The notes below the pieces were generated by a model that was not told the origin of the DNA, searched no databases, and saw only the letters and a program-made list of their open reading frames with translations. The position numbers and the translations under genes are program-made. A stretch of 64,000 bases of DNA. It comes from Thermovibrio guaymasensis. Its GTDB lineage: Bacteria > Aquificota > Aquificia > Desulfurobacteriales > Desulfurobacteriaceae. Shown here piece by piece: positions 45,886 through 54,602 of the stretch (positions are counted from its first letter, which is position 1; each line of letters opens with the position of its first letter). The DNA lies in assembly GCF_003633715.1 (NCBI RefSeq), contig NZ_RBIE01000002.1:186001-250000 (forward strand), given 5' to 3'.

Positions 45886-46662
45886 ATGTTTAAGCTAAAG
45901 TCAGGAAAATACTATCAAATCTGTAGAGTATCGTTGTTAGCCATACCCATAGCAGTTATTCCCTTATGCCAAACTTTAAAAGCTTTTCCCCTTGAAGAGT
46001 TAAAGTTCTTCAAAGAAAAACCTTCAATAACAATGGATATAAAAAATCCAGATAAAATTGGCCTTCCAACGGGGAACGAGGAATCCTACGGGATATCTTA
46101 CTCAGTGGAAAATATGCCGGTAATTCCAGATATAAGAGTTAAATACGTACACCTTCATTCTTCCGGCAAAAAAACGTTAGATCGGGATTTCTCGTATGCA
46201 GATTTAAATTTCAAGTCGGGAACGGAACTCCACTCCAAAATTACAGGCGACAACATAAAACTTACCTTCTACTACCAGCCTCTTGACAGGTTCAACTACG
46301 ATTTTATAAACCTTGAACTTGGAGCTAATCTCCTATTCATAGACTACAAATTAGAAAATACCTTTGAGTACAAAGGTGGATACAGCAAAGAAACGGATAC
46401 CCTCTCAACAATGATCCCGAGCTTACACTTAAAAGTGTCGCTAAATCCAACTTACTACCTAAAATTATCAATCAAGGGGGCACTACCCATAGGAAATAAA
46501 ACAGACAGAGAGTTTGAGTGTGAGGCGGAATACTTCCTAAACCCACAGCTCTACCTTTTCAGCTCCTACAACTACAGCTACACTAAAGCCCATGATATAA
46601 ACGGTTTTGACTTTAAAACGACCTCTAGAGGCGTATCTTTTGGTCTTGGTTTACTTTGGTAA
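45886..46662 (+). CDS. Outer membrane beta-barrel protein (TIGR04219-like)
   Basis: The 258 residues start with a signal peptide (about 1-33, ending KAF). The mature part alternates hydrophobic and polar residues as in a small beta-barrel and ends VSFGLGLLW, with the terminal aromatic residue used for outer membrane insertion. The VIPDIRVKYVHL and KLTFYYQPLDRFNYDFINLELG segments resemble the TIGR04219 outer membrane family. The function is not known. It is transcribed from its own promoter and is followed 27 nt later by the CsgD-like regulator gene. Base composition is visibly AT-richer than that of ruvB. Confidence 0.7.
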   Translation: MFKLKSGKYYQICRVSLLAIPIAVIPLCQTLKAFPLEELKFFKEKPSITMDIKNPDKIGLPTGNEESYGISYSVENMPVIPDIRVKYVHLHSSGKKTLDRDFSYADLNFKSGTELHSKITGDNIKLTFYYQPLDRFNYDFINLELGANLLFIDYKLENTFEYKGGYSKETDTLSTMIPSLHLKVSLNPTYYLKLSIKGALPIGNKTDREFECEAEYFLNPQLYLFSSYNYSYTKAHDINGFDFKTTSRGVSFGLGLLW

Positions 46663-46689
46663 TTTTAACAAAAAGAGTAGGAGTAAAAT

Positions 46690-47316
46690 ATGGAGAAAAT
46701 GAGGGTTTCCTGTGCTTTAACCAGTAAGTTTATCTCTGGGCTTATCAAGGATAAGGTAAATAGTTTAGGAGAGGAGATAAAGTTCGTTTCCTACTGGCAG
46801 AACGCAGATATAGTAATAGTTGACGATAATTTCCTCTTAAATAACTTATCAGAAGTCAATAAAATCATAGATGAGAATAAAATCCTCGTTCTATTGGACT
46901 ACGAACTTTCCGAAGATGATATTGCTGTTTTCCTCAAACTCTTTCCAATAAAGGGGATAATTTATAAAGATATGGATCCTAAACTCCTTAAAAAACTTCT
47001 TTACTCAGTTAAAAACGGTGAAATCTGGATTAAACGTTCTATGTTTCAGTATATACTTAGAGAAAACCTCTCATTAAAAACCTTTTCAACAAAAGAACTG
47101 CAAATTATTCACTACTTACTTAAAGGATATACCAATAAAGAGATTGGAAAACAGCTTGGTTTAACAGAACAAAGCATTAAATACCACATTAATCAATTAC
47201 TAAAGAAGCTTCAATGTGAAAATAGAACACAGTTAATAATAAAACTAATTAAATTTAGAAAATTAATTCAAGCTCTCATAAACCAAAGAGAGCAGATGGA
47301 ATGCTTAAACGCGTAA
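46690..47316 (+). CDS. LuxR-family regulator, CsgD-like
   Basis: The 208-residue protein has an N-terminal receiver-like domain (about 5-125). It keeps the C-terminal pattern IKGIIYKDMDPKLLKKLLYSVKNGEIWI but lacks the usual N-terminal Asp pair, so it may not be phosphorylated. The C-terminal LuxR helix-turn-helix is clear (FSTKELQIIHYLLKGYTNKEIG, then SIKYHINQLLKKL and NRTQ). Size, domain order and atypical receiver resemble CsgD, the curli and biofilm regulator of enterobacteria. The nearby csgEFG genes support that role, but it is inferred from context. A GGAGTAAAATATGG start context is present. Confidence 0.78.
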   Translation: MEKMRVSCALTSKFISGLIKDKVNSLGEEIKFVSYWQNADIVIVDDNFLLNNLSEVNKIIDENKILVLLDYELSEDDIAVFLKLFPIKGIIYKDMDPKLLKKLLYSVKNGEIWIKRSMFQYILRENLSLKTFSTKELQIIHYLLKGYTNKEIGKQLGLTEQSIKYHINQLLKKLQCENRTQLIIKLIKFRKLIQALINQREQMECLNA

Positions 47317-48767
47317 CCTTACTAGCTCACGTTTTAATTCTACTTTCAATGAAAGGAACAGAGGGGGCAGTAGTAGGTAATTCCTACTACTGCGTTCAAG
47401 TTCTATCCAGCGTAAGGGTAACAGAAAAGGAAAAAATCACATTTAGAGAACTCAGCAGAACTTTTAATGAGGTAAGGATTGAAAAAATTGGAAAGTACTA
47501 TACTCTTAGAGTCGGTTTTTGGGACGAAATTGGAAAAGCGAGGAAAGCTCTAAACAAACTAAGAAAGTTAGGTTTTAAGAAAGCTTTCTTAAGAAAGTGC
47601 TACTTCTACCCTAAGAGGTGGATTCTGCCTAAAAAGGAAGTTTCCCATCCAAGCAAACAGGAAGGAAGAAATAAACAACGACCTATTAAAGCTCTCAAAG
47701 AAAAGCCTTATGAAAGTAGGAGACTCTATAGCCTAGTAGAGTCCCTTACAAAGGACATTAACAAAAACGAAAATGGAGTAACAGAGGAAGAGACATACAA
47801 AGTCAATTTCCCGGAAACGAGAAAGGGAAAAAGGAAGGAAAAGAATGTAAAACTATCCGTTGGAACTTCAATCAATAGAGAACTTTCTAAAAGCTACACA
47901 TTTACCCAACTATCCTACAAAGGAGTAGGACTAAGAGTTTTAAGGAAAGGAGAAGAAAACAAACTAGGAGTAGCAGTAAAAGAGTTCTTTAAAGAAAAGT
48001 GGATAAAGGATACGGTCTTACTAAAAGGAGGAATTATTAGAAGAGAGAACTTCCTTGAAGCCTGGAGCCCTATTTCACTTGAAGCTTCAACAGACTTTGT
48101 TGATAAGAAGTTCTCTATTTCCCTGTCATATCAGGGCTTCAGGAATTACAAAAACCAGTTAAACCTCAGAGGACTCCTAGCGTTTAACAGCAAATTAAAT
48201 TACTACTTCACAAACACTTCAGGCATTACCGTTTCTTACCTCTATACTAAGTTCACAAACGGGAGAAAGTCCATCTTTTCAACAGGTAGCAGGTTCAACT
48301 TAAAGGGTTGGAAGGAGAGTTTTTCCTCCTTTGTCTCTTTGAGAGGGAACTCTTACTTCCTGCAACTGGGGAAGGAGTTTAAGGGTATAAACCTAAATGT
48401 CTTCACCGATAAATCGCTGAGTTTTCCACCACAGGCTAAAGGAAATCTTTACTTTGGAAGGTGGATTACTTTCTTCAGTATAGACCCCATGAATCTAACC
48501 GGCGCAAGGGTAACTCTCCCGGTTAAGAACTTCTCATTCATAAGCTCAATCTATTTAACAGACGGTAAAGGAAAAAGGCTTATACTTGGAGAAAAGAAGT
48601 TTAAAAGCAAAGGCAAATTTGTAGGACTGGACTTTTCCCTTAAGTACAGACTAAAAGTGTTCAGAGAGAATTTAAATTTTGGAGGCGGAATATTTTTACC
48701 CGGAAGTGCATTTGAGGACAGAAAACCGAGGACGGGTGGATACCTTGATGTCAAGGTTAGCTGGTAA
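47301..48767 (+). CDS. Secreted SPOR-domain protein with C-terminal beta-barrel
   Basis: The 488 residues begin with a signal peptide (about 1-22). A SPOR-like peptidoglycan-binding domain follows (about 27-105: YYCVQVLSS, then KYYTLRVGFW and LGFKKAFLRKCYF), then a charged linker (about 110-180). From about residue 185 to the end, amphipathic strands separated by short turns suggest a 14-16-stranded outer membrane barrel, ending LDVKVSW with a terminal Trp. A protein joining the cell wall to an outer membrane pore would fit a secretion or export role. It overlaps the regulator gene by 16 nt and the lipoprotein gene by 20 nt. I do not recognise a named family. Confidence 0.65.
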   Translation: MLKRVTLLAHVLILLSMKGTEGAVVGNSYYCVQVLSSVRVTEKEKITFRELSRTFNEVRIEKIGKYYTLRVGFWDEIGKARKALNKLRKLGFKKAFLRKCYFYPKRWILPKKEVSHPSKQEGRNKQRPIKALKEKPYESRRLYSLVESLTKDINKNENGVTEEETYKVNFPETRKGKRKEKNVKLSVGTSINRELSKSYTFTQLSYKGVGLRVLRKGEENKLGVAVKEFFKEKWIKDTVLLKGGIIRRENFLEAWSPISLEASTDFVDKKFSISLSYQGFRNYKNQLNLRGLLAFNSKLNYYFTNTSGITVSYLYTKFTNGRKSIFSTGSRFNLKGWKESFSSFVSLRGNSYFLQLGKEFKGINLNVFTDKSLSFPPQAKGNLYFGRWITFFSIDPMNLTGARVTLPVKNFSFISSIYLTDGKGKRLILGEKKFKSKGKFVGLDFSLKYRLKVFRENLNFGGGIFLPGSAFEDRKPRTGGYLDVKVSW

Positions 48768-49788
48768 AGCTCTTACCCTCCTTCCTTTACTTTTATTTTC
48801 GTGTTCAAGCCCTCCTTTAACCTACCAGCAAATTTCAACCTGCAGTGTTGAAGCTAAAAGGCTAAACGAAGTTGAGAAGCTAGCAGATAAAGGCTTTGGT
48901 GAAGCACAACTATGTGCAGGAAAACTCCTTTTAAAAGAAGGAAAGAGCACTAAAGCAAGGAAATATCTCCTTAAAGCGTTTAAACAGCTCTCCGGCAGGA
49001 AAAGGGGAGAGGCAGCCTACCTAGTAGGTAAAACCTATCTAATGGAGAAAAAGGTAAATAGAGGAAGAAGCTGGTTCTTTAAAGCGATAGAGAACGGTTA
49101 CCCAAACAGGGAATTCTTTAAAACAAGCCACTACTTAAGCCTTAAAGAACTAAAGGAGATTGAGGAACTTGGTAAGGAAGAGCCGATACTTTACTTATAC
49201 TTGGGAGACTACCTAAGGGAGAATGAGCTCTACAAAGGAGCTCTCTTTTACTATCAGCTTGCAATAAGGTACGGGATAAAGGAAGCAAGAATCGGTTCAG
49301 CCGTTAGCCTCTTTAAGTTAGGAAACAGAAAACTTGCAGTTTCAATCCTTAAAGAAGAGTTTAGAAAGGGTAAAAAAGAGGCTGCCAACGTACTGGGAGA
49401 ACTTTTACTTGAGGAAGCATCCTCTGTAGGTAAGGGAAATTGTTTACTAATAAGCGAATCGGACCCGGAGGAGTTCTTAAGAAGGAGAATTAAACAAATT
49501 AAGGAAAAAGCCAGGTTATATAAGGAAGCGTATAGCTGGTTTATAAAAGCAAACAATAGAAGGAAAGCCAAAGAGAGCTTTTACCTGTACGAAGTTTACT
49601 CTCTGAAAAAAAGGGCTCCCCTCCCCAGAGGAAACTTCACAGTTCAAGAACTAAAGAGGCTGTGCAGAAAGGGAAACTTCTGGGCAGAATACTTACTATC
49701 CCAGAGGATAAAAACCCCCACTTCAAAGGCCGCCTCTATCCTTTACGAAAAGCTATTTAACTATCCAGCTTACCTTGAGGGAAGATAA
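48748..49788 (+). CDS. Sel1/TPR-repeat lipoprotein
   Basis: The start at 48748 follows GGTGGA and gives a lipoprotein signal with Cys near residue 19 (LLLFSCSS). A longer frame starts inside the previous gene and would bury this signal. The 346 residues contain Sel1-type helical repeats, e.g. GFGEAQLCAGKLLLKEG, GEAAYLVGKTYL and ALFYYQLAIRYG. Lipoproteins of this kind (AlgK is an example) work beside outer membrane barrels in polysaccharide export. Coupling to the preceding barrel gene supports such a pairing, but this is inference. The 3' end overlaps the convergent GGDEF-like gene by 32 nt. Confidence 0.7.
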   Translation: MSRLAGKALTLLPLLLFSCSSPPLTYQQISTCSVEAKRLNEVEKLADKGFGEAQLCAGKLLLKEGKSTKARKYLLKAFKQLSGRKRGEAAYLVGKTYLMEKKVNRGRSWFFKAIENGYPNREFFKTSHYLSLKELKEIEELGKEEPILYLYLGDYLRENELYKGALFYYQLAIRYGIKEARIGSAVSLFKLGNRKLAVSILKEEFRKGKKEAANVLGELLLEEASSVGKGNCLLISESDPEEFLRRRIKQIKEKARLYKEAYSWFIKANNRRKAKESFYLYEVYSLKKRAPLPRGNFTVQELKRLCRKGNFWAEYLLSQRIKTPTSKAASILYEKLFNYPAYLEGR

Positions 49789-50278
49789 AGGGCAATTTAA
49801 ATTCACCTTTAAGTTCTCTGACACTAATCTTCATAAGTGCCTTTAGGTTTACCCCGTCATAAGGGATAATCTTAAAAGAGTAATTTAAACTGCCGACAAT
49901 CAAACCATTTTTCCTCATAACATACCTTATTCTTGAAAGAATTTTCTGAATGTTCACCCCTTCCGCAGGAGGCTTAGAAGTAACAACCGCAACAGAATAG
50001 ATGTTCTCAGACAAACTGGCTACAAGGTCATAGGATCTAAAGCTTTTAACCAAGTCTACCTCAAAATTCTTTCTCTTCTCCTCAGACAGATAAAGAACTC
50101 TGAAGAAAACAAGAACTATCTTTTCCCTCTCCCTTACACACTTTACAACTTCCCTTGATAAGCTCTTTAGGAATTCCTCTGAACTCCTTATTATCCTGTT
50201 GCTCGGATCCTCAAACTTGAACAAAAAAGGGTAGGAATCCCTTCTATCCTTAAACAGATGATCCCTCAAAGCCTCCAT
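49757..50278 (-). CDS. Small protein resembling a degenerate GGDEF domain
   Basis: I do not recognise this 173-residue protein with certainty. Its central part follows the GGDEF-domain order: a hydrophobic strand IVLVFFRVLYLS, then SFRSYDLVASLSENIYSVAVV where the catalytic GG(D/E)EF would sit (here SLSENIY), then VGSLNYSFKIIPYDGVNLKALMKI, matching the S-x-G-x-A-x-x-P-x-D-G and helix that follow. The substrate- and metal-binding residues are missing, so it could not make cyclic di-GMP but might bind a nucleotide or a partner. GGAGGGAGAG precedes the ATG. It follows the ankyrin gene by 103 bp. Confidence 0.5.
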   Translation of the reverse strand: MEALRDHLFKDRRDSYPFLFKFEDPSNRIIRSSEEFLKSLSREVVKCVREREKIVLVFFRVLYLSEEKRKNFEVDLVKSFRSYDLVASLSENIYSVAVVTSKPPAEGVNIQKILSRIRYVMRKNGLIVGSLNYSFKIIPYDGVNLKALMKISVRELKGEFKLPFIFPQGKLDS

Positions 50279-50381
50279 CTCTCCCTCCTAAAAAAGTATC
50301 GTACACTCTTTCATTGTATAGAAGAACAGAAACCTTACCTTTAAACCTTTTAAAAACTTCAAAGAGAAATCAGTTTTAAAC

Positions 50382-52952
50382 TTACAGTTGCTTTTCATTC
50401 CCCGAAAGTACAAAATCAACCATCTCTTTAAGTACATGAAACTTACCACTCTTAGCTGCCTCAACCAGAGGCGTAATGCCTTGGGAATCCTTCTCATCAA
50501 GACTTGCACCTGCTTCCAGCAGAACCCTAACTACCTTGGCAGAATCGCTTGAGGCGGCATAGTGAAGGGGTGTCTTCTTAAGTATATCCTCAGGAGACGG
50601 ATTAACTCCGGCCTCTATGAGAAAACGGGCAAACTTTGATGCGCCAAACATACCGCAGAAGTGGAGTGGCGTTTTTCCAAAGTTATCCTTAAAATCAAGA
50701 TAGGCTCCCGCTTCAACTAAAACTTTGGCAGTTTCAATATCATCACTCTTTGAAACAAGGTGGATAGGAAGCCTTCCAAAGTTATCTTTCTGGTTTACAG
50801 GAACTCCCTTTTCTACCAGGAAAGCGGCGCACTTTGGAGCTCCAAGGGCCGCAGCATAGTGAAGCAACGTCTGCCCCTCCTTCCCTAACTGGTTTAAAGA
50901 AAGACGGCCACTTTCAATTAGAGCCTTTAGAAAACCTACCCTGTCCGACTTCAAAATTGACTTAACAAGAGGACTTTCAGGAGTAAAACCTGAGCCAATG
51001 TAATCTGTAAAGGTGGAAAAGAGCTCCTCATCTCCAACTTCCATTACGTAGTCAAGGGGGGTCTTTCCCGAAGAGTCGGCTTCGCTGATAAGGTCAGGAG
51101 AAGACTCCATGAGAGACGAAACTGCATCCCTGTTTCCCGACATAACGGCAAGATGAAGGGGAGTCCTGCCCTCAACATCCTTTAAACTAACGTCAGCTCC
51201 TTTTTCAAGGAGCAAATTTAATACTTTACTGCTCTTTGAGATAACGGCAAGGTGGAGGGGAGTTTGCCCCTGGTTATCCGTAACGTTTAAATCGGCCCCT
51301 CTCTCAACCAGAATGTTGGCAACCTCAAAACTGTCCTTCGGAGCGCAAAGGTGAAGAGGAGTTTTCCCTCCCTTATCCTTAAGGTTAACGTCAGCTCCGC
51401 TATCAATCAACATCTGTGAAACTTCAGGGCCGTTGATAAAAGCAGAAATGTGAAGGGGAGAAACCATGTGAGGGTCTAAAACGTTAGGGTCTGCTCCTGC
51501 CTTTAGGAGAATCTCCACCAATTCCGGACTGTTAAGCTCACAGGCGTAGTGTAAGGGAGTTCTTCCAACTTCATCGGCCCTTTTAATGTCAGCACCTGAA
51601 AGTATAAGCTTCCTAACGCTCTCAGGCTGGTTCTTCAAGACGGCATAGTGGAGTGGAGTCCTTCCCTTCTTATTCTCCCTGTTTACGTCAGCCCCGCTGC
51701 TCAAGAGAAACTGCAGAACCTCTAAACTACCGTTTGCAGCAGCGTAGTGAAGAGGAGTTCCTCCAAACACATCTTCCGCCTCAATCTGTGCTCCAGCCTC
51801 AAGGAGGGCCTTAACCACTTCAACTGCGTTAATGGCAGCAGCGTGGTGAAGCGGAGTCTTCCCTTCTCCTCCCCTCTCATTGGGATTAAAACCTTCCCCA
51901 ATCAAGAGCTTAAGGGAGTTGACTGACTTTGAAACTGCAGCCTCAATTAAAAGCCCCTTATCCTTCAGCTCACCTTTTGAATCCCCTTTAAGGAGGAGCT
52001 GAAGGATTTCAACGTTGTCGTTGGCTACTGCGTAATGGGCCGGAGTCCTGCCTAAGCTGTCAACTTCAGAAACCGAAGCTCCATAAGAGATGAGGAGTTC
52101 AACCAAGTCCTTAAAGTTCCTTGAAACTGCATAGTGGAGTGGCGTCTTTCCTAGCTTATCCTTACTTCCAGGATCAGCTCCCAAATCAAGGAGGGCTCTG
52201 ACAACGTCAAGGTCTCCAACGTTTACAGCATAGTGAATCGGGTAGAGGTTATCGTTATCCGGAATGTCCTTAAGAAAAAACAGCTCCTTAACCAGAAAAA
52301 GGTTCCTGTTATTAACCGCTTTGTGCAGGGCAGTTTGCCCCCTTAAGTCCCTCTCCTTTACTTCTGCTCCCTTTTCAATTAAGAAGAGAACTGAGCTCTG
52401 CGCGTCCTTTTCAGCCGCAAAGATTAAAGGTGTGTACCCAAGAGAATCCTTATAGTTTAGGTCTGCGCCTGATGAAATAAGCAGGGTCATAGTTTCCGGT
52501 TTTGACTTAGCAGCAGCGTAAAAGAGGGGAGTCCTACCCTTCTTATCGGGTATATCAGGGTTCTCTACCTTACCGATTAAGAGCTTAAGAACCTCTAAGC
52601 TCCCTGCACTTGCAGCGTAGTGGAGGGGAGTCCTTCCCTCCTCATCAACAGAATCGGGTTGAGCTCCGAGGGAGAGTAACTTCTGGGCTGCCTCAACAGA
52701 GTTGGCGGCTGCAGCGTAGTGAAGAGGAGTTCTGCCCTTCTTATCCCTTTCGTCAAGTGAGAGGCCCAGCTTAACGAGGAGTTCAACGATTTCAGCAGCG
52801 TTAGACTTGGCTGCAAGGTGGAGGAAAGACTGTCCCTTTTCGTTAACTGTAAACGGGTTTTCTCCCTTACGAACTCCTTCTGAAAAGAGGTTTATGTCCT
52901 TTGAAAGGATTCCGCTCAATAGGAGAGAGCTCTTTTGTTTAACGCTATCCAT
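50382..52952 (-). CDS. Giant ankyrin-repeat protein (about 25 repeats)
   Basis: The 856 residues are built almost entirely of 33-residue ankyrin repeats. I count about 25, most with the G-R/K-TPLHYAA start and L-L-x-x-G-A-D-V-N end. Two or three around residues 310-345 and 630-670 are degenerate. There is no signal peptide or membrane segment, so the protein is probably cytoplasmic and forms a long superhelical binding surface. GAGGTAATAG precedes the ATG at 52952. It follows csgG by 161 bp on the same strand. Ankyrin proteins are not a normal part of curli loci, and the partner is unknown. Confidence 0.9.
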   Translation of the reverse strand: MDSVKQKSSLLLSGILSKDINLFSEGVRKGENPFTVNEKGQSFLHLAAKSNAAEIVELLVKLGLSLDERDKKGRTPLHYAAAANSVEAAQKLLSLGAQPDSVDEEGRTPLHYAASAGSLEVLKLLIGKVENPDIPDKKGRTPLFYAAAKSKPETMTLLISSGADLNYKDSLGYTPLIFAAEKDAQSSVLFLIEKGAEVKERDLRGQTALHKAVNNRNLFLVKELFFLKDIPDNDNLYPIHYAVNVGDLDVVRALLDLGADPGSKDKLGKTPLHYAVSRNFKDLVELLISYGASVSEVDSLGRTPAHYAVANDNVEILQLLLKGDSKGELKDKGLLIEAAVSKSVNSLKLLIGEGFNPNERGGEGKTPLHHAAAINAVEVVKALLEAGAQIEAEDVFGGTPLHYAAANGSLEVLQFLLSSGADVNRENKKGRTPLHYAVLKNQPESVRKLILSGADIKRADEVGRTPLHYACELNSPELVEILLKAGADPNVLDPHMVSPLHISAFINGPEVSQMLIDSGADVNLKDKGGKTPLHLCAPKDSFEVANILVERGADLNVTDNQGQTPLHLAVISKSSKVLNLLLEKGADVSLKDVEGRTPLHLAVMSGNRDAVSSLMESSPDLISEADSSGKTPLDYVMEVGDEELFSTFTDYIGSGFTPESPLVKSILKSDRVGFLKALIESGRLSLNQLGKEGQTLLHYAAALGAPKCAAFLVEKGVPVNQKDNFGRLPIHLVSKSDDIETAKVLVEAGAYLDFKDNFGKTPLHFCGMFGASKFARFLIEAGVNPSPEDILKKTPLHYAASSDSAKVVRVLLEAGASLDEKDSQGITPLVEAAKSGKFHVLKEMVDFVLSGNEKQL

Positions 52953-53113
52953 CTATTACCTCATTAGTTATTTTACAAATTATTTTACAAATACTAAATA
53001 ATACAACATACTTTACAGAAAATGGACAAACTTTTGGTTACCCATTAGGAAACAAAAGTTTCAAAAAAAAATTAAACCAAAGGATCTCTTTATTTAAACT
53101 TTAAACAAACTTT
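52953..53113 (-). other. Gap between csgG and the ankyrin gene
   Basis: 161 bp of very AT-rich DNA with runs of A and T and no coding sequence. It probably holds the csgG transcript end and the ankyrin gene promoter. A CCTTTGG mini-stem followed by TTTAATTTTTTTTT on the minus strand is the only terminator-like element, and it is weak. Confidence 0.4.
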
Positions 53114-54118
53114 TTATTTCCTGTTTTTCTTTGATTTTTCATACCACTGAATAAGGTTTCTCTCCTCTTTTACCCTCTTTAAGTACTGTGCCAGTTCCTT
53201 CTCCGTAAAGTCCCTTCCCAGTATTCTCCTGAGGTTATCCTCTTCCTTTTTAAGCTCTTCTGTTTTCCACTTAAAGTACTTTTGAACAACGGGAGAGTAA
53301 ATATCTGAAGGGTTCTTAGGCTGCCAATACCCCTTTACCATTCCCTCAACTATTAAAGCGTAGAGAGCCTTCTCTATAGCCCCTTGAAGGGCATAAAGCC
53401 CGGGTTCGTTAGTTGTTACCCCAGTCTCAAGCTGGAAGAGCCTCTTCCACTTTACGTACTTAAAGGCGTGAACGTCAAGCTCTCTAGAAAGGAGAGTTTT
53501 GGTAGCAGTCACGGTTAAGAGAACCTCTCCGGTTTTAGCGGCAATTGCCCTAAGGTAAACTGTAACCCTATCTCTCCTGAGCTGAGTAGAACCGCCAACT
53601 CCGAAGTACTTGGCTCCAAAGCCTCCTGTAACTACATCAGTGTCATAACCGATTATCCCGCCAGTTAAGATAATAGGAGCAAACTTAAGGGGTGGAAGTA
53701 CATCCCCTTTAGGCTTTAAACCTTTCTTCTTAAGCTCCTGTTCTATGGAGCTCCTTATTATCCTCCTCTCAGTCAGCAGGTCCGCAAGGCTCTCCCTCTC
53801 CAGCGGGAGGAACCAGCCACTATCGTAAGCTGCTTTAATTAGAATAGATGCTGCTCCCTGAGTAACTGCAGTTGAAAAAGTACTTATATTGTTATAGACC
53901 TTGTACTGACCGGTCTGGTCCCTGAAGTTGTAAATGGCAACCGGAATAAGCTCTTTAGGGGGAGGAAGGAACTGAAGGAGACTGTGGGCCGGAGGTTCCT
54001 CATTGACAACCGGGGGTTTAACTGAGACTGGAGTTGAGGGAGCTATAGAGTTGTAGGCACAGCCGGAAGTCAAAAGGACAAGTAGCCCAAAGGCAGCAGT
54101 AAACTTAAATTTGGACAT
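53114..54118 (-). CDS. csgG: Curli secretion channel lipoprotein CsgG
   Basis: CsgG is the outer membrane lipoprotein that forms the nonameric channel exporting curli subunits. The 334 residues start with a lipoprotein signal, Cys20 in LLTSGCAYN. Family features follow: PVAIYNFRDQTGQYK, GAASILIKAAYDSGWFLPLERE, LTERRIIR and the GGIIGYDTDVVTGGFGAKYFGVGGSTQLRRD stretch in separate pieces, then VTVYLRAI. A C-terminal extension of about 60 residues beyond the E. coli length is rich in Lys and Glu. GAGGGGGTGAT precedes the ATG. It lies 53 nt after csgF. Confidence 0.93.
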   Translation of the reverse strand: MSKFKFTAAFGLLVLLTSGCAYNSIAPSTPVSVKPPVVNEEPPAHSLLQFLPPPKELIPVAIYNFRDQTGQYKVYNNISTFSTAVTQGAASILIKAAYDSGWFLPLERESLADLLTERRIIRSSIEQELKKKGLKPKGDVLPPLKFAPIILTGGIIGYDTDVVTGGFGAKYFGVGGSTQLRRDRVTVYLRAIAAKTGEVLLTVTATKTLLSRELDVHAFKYVKWKRLFQLETGVTTNEPGLYALQGAIEKALYALIVEGMVKGYWQPKNPSDIYSPVVQKYFKWKTEELKKEEDNLRRILGRDFTEKELAQYLKRVKEERNLIQWYEKSKKNRK

Positions 54119-54171
54119 AAAATCACCCCCTCAAATGGTAGGGGTATTTTATCAAGTTAAACTTTCGTTTT

Positions 54172-54588
54172 CTACTTGTTATACATTGGAACTTCAACGG
54201 TAGTTTGATTTCCAGTAGTAGTATCCACTAAAATAACTTGAATATCCGTTCCTGTGGGCTTCACTTGAACTTGAAAGTTTCCTATTTCGTAAGTTCCAGG
54301 TTTAAGTTCTTCTTCACCAAAAGCAGCATCAGCTATTTTAGATGCCAGTCTGCTTAGAATTAAATACTTCAAACGGTTTTTAAAATCTTCCAGCTCTGAT
54401 TCTTTCTGTTCCTCCCTTTTAGTAGGAGGATGGTATATATTCTGCTTTTCTGCCTCATTAAAGAAACCATACCAGTAGTCAGGATCTCCGCCAAAATCGG
54501 GAATTAAGAACTTGTAGGTCATAGTTGAGGAGTAAGAAGTTGAAGAAAGAAAAAACAATATAAGTCCTGATAATAATACTTTCCTCAC
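54172..54588 (-). CDS. csgF: Curli assembly factor CsgF
   Basis: CsgF sits at the CsgG pore and couples secretion to nucleation on the surface. The 138 residues have a signal peptide (about 1-20). The mature N-terminus TMTYKFLIPDFGGDP closely matches the CsgF pore-binding peptide pattern T-M-T-F-x-F-x-N-P-x-F-G-G-N-P. The C-terminal part carries YEIGNFQVQV and VILVDTTTGNQTTVEVP, the usual beta-strand ending. The start is GTG, behind GGAGGG. It lies between csgE and csgG. Confidence 0.92.
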   Translation of the reverse strand: MRKVLLSGLILFFLSSTSYSSTMTYKFLIPDFGGDPDYWYGFFNEAEKQNIYHPPTKREEQKESELEDFKNRLKYLILSRLASKIADAAFGEEELKPGTYEIGNFQVQVKPTGTDIQVILVDTTTGNQTTVEVPMYNK

Positions 54589-54602
54589 TTTCCCTCCAAA
54601 AA

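Noticed and set aside
50382-52952. Regular spacing of similar DNA segments, possibly a CRISPR array
   Set aside because: The period is about 99 bp and encodes 33-residue ankyrin repeats in one frame. The copies are not identical.
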